Shown here in pieces: positions 19,867 to 22,382 of a stretch of 22,382 bases of DNA. The notes beneath the pieces were generated by a model, which was not told the origin of the DNA, did no database searches, and worked only from the letters and a program-made list of their open reading frames with translations. The stretch's first letter is position 1, and the number at the start of each line of letters is the position of its first letter. The stretch covers positions 1 to 22,382 of the forward strand of contig JACZKN010000057.1 of the NCBI GenBank assembly GCA_014859985.1, in the 5' to 3' direction. This DNA comes from Candidatus Krumholzibacteriia bacterium (GTDB taxonomy: Bacteria; Krumholzibacteriota; Krumholzibacteriia; LZORAL124-64-63). Both the position numbers and the translations under genes were made by a program.

Positions 19867-22382
19867 GACGCGGCCCTCGTCACGTCCAGACGCACCAGCT
19901 CCAGCAGCTCGTCGTCCGGCAGCTCGGTCAGCCGGACGCCATCGCCGCCGAGGACCTCGGCCGCCAGCTCCTGCTTGCTGCGGATCAGGGCGTCGATCTT
20001 CTCCTCCACCGTGCCGCGGGTCACGAACTTGTGCACCAGGACGTTGCGCACCTGCCCGATGCGGAAGGCGCGGTCGGTGGCCTGGTCCTCCACCGCGGGA
20101 TTCCACCAGCGGTCGAAGTGGATCACGTGGCAGGCCTCGGTCAGGTTCAGGCCCGTGCCGCCGGCCTTCAGCGAGATCACGAAGAACGGCGGGCCGTCGG
20201 GCTGCTGGAAGTGCACCACCAGATCCTGCCGCCGCCGCACCGCCGTGCCGCCGTGCAGGGTCAGCCCCGGCCGCCCGTAGATCCGCGCCAGGTGGTCCTC
20301 CAGGGCGGGGATGATCTCGCGGTACTGGGTGAACACCAGCGCCTTCTCCTGGCGCGCGGCCAGCTCCGCGGCGATCTCTCCCAGGCGGGCGAACTTGCCG
20401 CTGCTGCGCGCGTCCCAGGCGCCGTCGCCCGTCAGCTGGCTCGGATGGTTGCACACCTGCTTCAGGCGCAGCAAGGCCTGCAGCACCAGGCCGCGCCGCT
20501 CGATGCCGGCCTCGGTCGAGGCCAGGCCGCGGGCCAGATTGTCCACGACGCCCTGATACAGCTTCACCTGCTCCCGGCCCAGGGTGCACCAGCTGACCAC
20601 CTCCGTCTTCTCCGGCAGGTCAGCGATCACCCGCGGGTCCGTCTTCAGGCGCCGCAGGATGTACGGCCCCGCCAGCCGCCGCAGGGGCTCGAAGCTGCCG
20701 TCCGCCTCCAGCCCCTTCACGAAATCCCGGAACACCCGCGACGAGCCCAGCAGGCCGGGATTGAGGAAATCGAACAGCGCCCACAGATCGCCCAGGCTGT
20801 TCTCCACCGGCGTGCCCGTCAGCACCACCCGGGCCCCGGCGCGCAGGGACCGCACGGCCCGGCTCTGCTTGGTGTGGGGGTTTTTGACCGCCTGCGCCTC
20901 GTCCAGGATCGCCAGGCGCCAATTCTGCTGCGCCAACCACGCCTGGCGATGCGCCATGCCGTAAGTCGTGACGACCAGGTCATAGCCGGCCAGTTCGGCC
21001 TGCGGGGCCGCCGCCACCGCGTCCAGCCGCTCGCGCGGCGTCTCGGACGGGTGCAGGAACAACAGCTGCAGGTCCGGCGTGAAGCGCGCGGCCTCGGCCC
21101 GCCAGTTCCCCAGCAGCGACGCCGGCACCACCAGCAGCGCCGGCGGCTCGTCCCGGCGCCGGGGCGAGGCCGCCAGCAACGACAGCACCTGCAGGGTCTT
21201 GCCCAGTCCCATGTCGTCGGCCAGGCAGGCGCCCAACCCCAGGCCCGTCAAGAGATGCAGCCAGGCGACGCCATCGCGCTGGTAGGGGCGCAGCGTGGCC
21301 GCCAGATGCTCCGGCAGGTGCGGGCCGCCCTCGCCGGAAGGATCCCGCAGGCGGGCCAGCAGCTCCCGCAAGCCCTTGCCGGCGACGACCTCGGACCAGG
21401 CGCGCCGGGTCTGATCGGCATCGCCGCGCAGGTCGGGCGCGGCGCCGGCCAGCAGCCGCATCGCCTCCTGGAAGGAGAGCTCGCCGCCGGCCGCCTCGCC
21501 GATCCCCTCCCAGTGGGCCAACGCCTCCTGCAGGCGCTGCTGGTCCACCTCCACCCAGCGACCCTTCAGCAGCACCAGCCCGTCGCCGGCCCGGCGCAGG
21601 GCCGCCAACTCGGCGGCGTCGAGGCGCTCACCGCCCAGCACGACGTCAACCTTCAGCTCCATCAGCGACTCGGCCGTCAACAGGCCGCGACCGGCCCGGT
21701 CGACCGTCACCCGCACCGCCGCGCGGGGCCGCTCATGCCACCAGTCGGGGATCCGCACGATCAGACCGGCCTGCTCCAACTCCGGCAGCGAGCCCAGCAG
21801 CCGGTGGGCCTGGTCGGCCGTCCAGGCGGCGGGCCGGTAGATCCCCCCGCTGTCGACGAGCTCGCGCACCCAGGGCAGCAGCTCGGCCGCGGCCCGCACA
21901 GGCGTCAGGAGCTTGACCAGGGCGCCCCTGTCGTCCTGGGCGGCATAGCTTTCGAGGGCCTGCCGCAGGGGCACGTGCCGGTCCCGGCCCGCGGCCCCGA
22001 GCCCCGTCGTGTAGGTGGCCAGGAAGGCGAAGGGGTGCACCGCGCCGGTCTTGTTCTCGGCCAGGTGGAAGGTGACCCGGCCGACGCGGTGCCAGGCGGG
22101 CGCCTGCTCCGCGAGGAACGTCTCGAAGCCGCCGGCGGCCGCGACGGCCTCGCGCAGCCAGGAGTCCAGGTCCTGCCGGATCGCCGCGAGCCGCTCGGGC
22201 CCGAGGTACTCGCCCCCGGTCAGGGGTGGCGCCCGGTCCACCCAGCCTGCCAGGAACCCGGGGGCCGCGGCCGGCAGCTCCGGCGCCCCGCCGTCCGGTG
22301 CGGGCTGGTGGCAGAGGCGCGCCAGGTAGTCGCCGCCGAAGTCACGCCAGTAGCGGGCCGCCAGGGACAGCCCGTCCAGCCC
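19863..22382 (-). CDS. SNF2-family DNA-dependent ATPase (N-terminus beyond the window)
   Basis: The frame is open to the right edge, 47 codons beyond the first internal GTG at 22241, so the gene is incomplete here (at least 839 residues). The N-terminal part includes a bacterial SNF2-associated region with LVLLKGRWVEVD. The helicase core has motif I (DDMGLGKT, encoded near 21200-21225), motif Ia, DEAQ (ILDEAQAVKNPHTKQ), motif III (LTGTPVENSLGDLWALFDFL), and the C-terminal RecA domain with VFTQYREIIPALEDHL, LKAGGTGLNLTEACHVIHFD and DQATDRAFRIGQ. It uses ATP to move along double-stranded DNA and remodel bound proteins (family knowledge). It overlaps the SWIM/HTH gene by four bases; the pair probably forms one machine. 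Confidence 0.93.
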   Translation of the reverse strand, partial: GLDGLSLAARYWRDFGGDYLARLCHQPAPDGGAPELPAAAPGFLAGWVDRAPPLTGGEYLGPERLAAIRQDLDSWLREAVAAAGGFETFLAEQAPAWHRVGRVTFHLAENKTGAVHPFAFLATYTTGLGAAGRDRHVPLRQALESYAAQDDRGALVKLLTPVRAAAELLPWVRELVDSGGIYRPAAWTADQAHRLLGSLPELEQAGLIVRIPDWWHERPRAAVRVTVDRAGRGLLTAESLMELKVDVVLGGERLDAAELAALRRAGDGLVLLKGRWVEVDQQRLQEALAHWEGIGEAAGGELSFQEAMRLLAGAAPDLRGDADQTRRAWSEVVAGKGLRELLARLRDPSGEGGPHLPEHLAATLRPYQRDGVAWLHLLTGLGLGACLADDMGLGKTLQVLSLLAASPRRRDEPPALLVVPASLLGNWRAEAARFTPDLQLLFLHPSETPRERLDAVAAAPQAELAGYDLVVTTYGMAHRQAWLAQQNWRLAILDEAQAVKNPHTKQSRAVRSLRAGARVVLTGTPVENSLGDLWALFDFLNPGLLGSSRVFRDFVKGLEADGSFEPLRRLAGPYILRRLKTDPRVIADLPEKTEVVSWCTLGREQVKLYQGVVDNLARGLASTEAGIERRGLVLQALLRLKQVCNHPSQLTGDGAWDARSSGKFARLGEIAAELAARQEKALVFTQYREIIPALEDHLARIYGRPGLTLHGGTAVRRRQDLVVHFQQPDGPPFFVISLKAGGTGLNLTEACHVIHFDRWWNPAVEDQATDRAFRIGQVRNVLVHKFVTRGTVEEKIDALIRSKQELAAEVLGGDGVRLTELPDDELLELVRLDVTRAAS

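Noticed and set aside
18850..20589. A 579-residue extension of the SWIM protein
   Set aside because: The extension runs inside the SNF2 gene in a different frame. A GTGA overlap at 19863-19866 gives the natural start.

Overview
The window looks like a piece of a high-G+C, Gram-negative (diderm) bacterial chromosome. Several proteins have outer-membrane lipoprotein signals, and there is a periplasmic lytic transglycosylase and FlgO/FlgP/FlgT-like envelope proteins. I cannot fix the phylum from sequence alone. A member of the deltaproteobacterial/Myxococcota or FCB candidate phyla would fit.

Left part (1-7170) is a mobile, patchwork region. It starts with the N-terminal part of a WYL-type transcriptional regulator on the minus strand. 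Next come an AT-rich stretch with a solitary CRISPR-repeat-like palindrome and the remnant of an IS3-type orfA. Then follows a compact four-gene plus-strand operon (770-5842) whose base composition is visibly more AT-rich than the rest. It encodes a zinc-ribbon protein of unknown function, an unrecognised largely helical 435-residue protein, a soluble triple-GAF histidine kinase and a receiver-only response regulator. An IS481-like insertion sequence and a second, broken copy of the WYL gene start follow. This operon is the best candidate for an undescribed system: a horizontally acquired cytosolic two-component module with two unknown partner proteins.

Middle part (7505-15372) is a leftward run of envelope genes in host-like composition. 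From upstream to downstream they are a membrane-anchored M48-type peptidase homologue that has lost its HExxH motif, an MltC-like transglycosylase, an LPP20/FlgP-like lipoprotein, a FlgT-like protein, and three tandem FlgO-domain paralogues with different C-terminal domains. A tiny 39-residue lipoprotein ORF sits between two of the paralogues. Together they look like a FlgO/P/T-type outer-membrane assembly without visible flagellar genes.

Right part (15594-22382) is a defence-like cluster. It holds a plus-strand HNH nuclease with an EVE/PUA-like N-terminal domain and a non-coding patch with promoter-like boxes and a 30-bp-arm hairpin. On the minus strand are the DarTG DNA ADP-ribosylation toxin-antitoxin pair and a SNF2-family ATPase coupled to a SWIM zinc-finger/HTH protein. 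No rRNA, tRNA or multi-repeat CRISPR array was seen.
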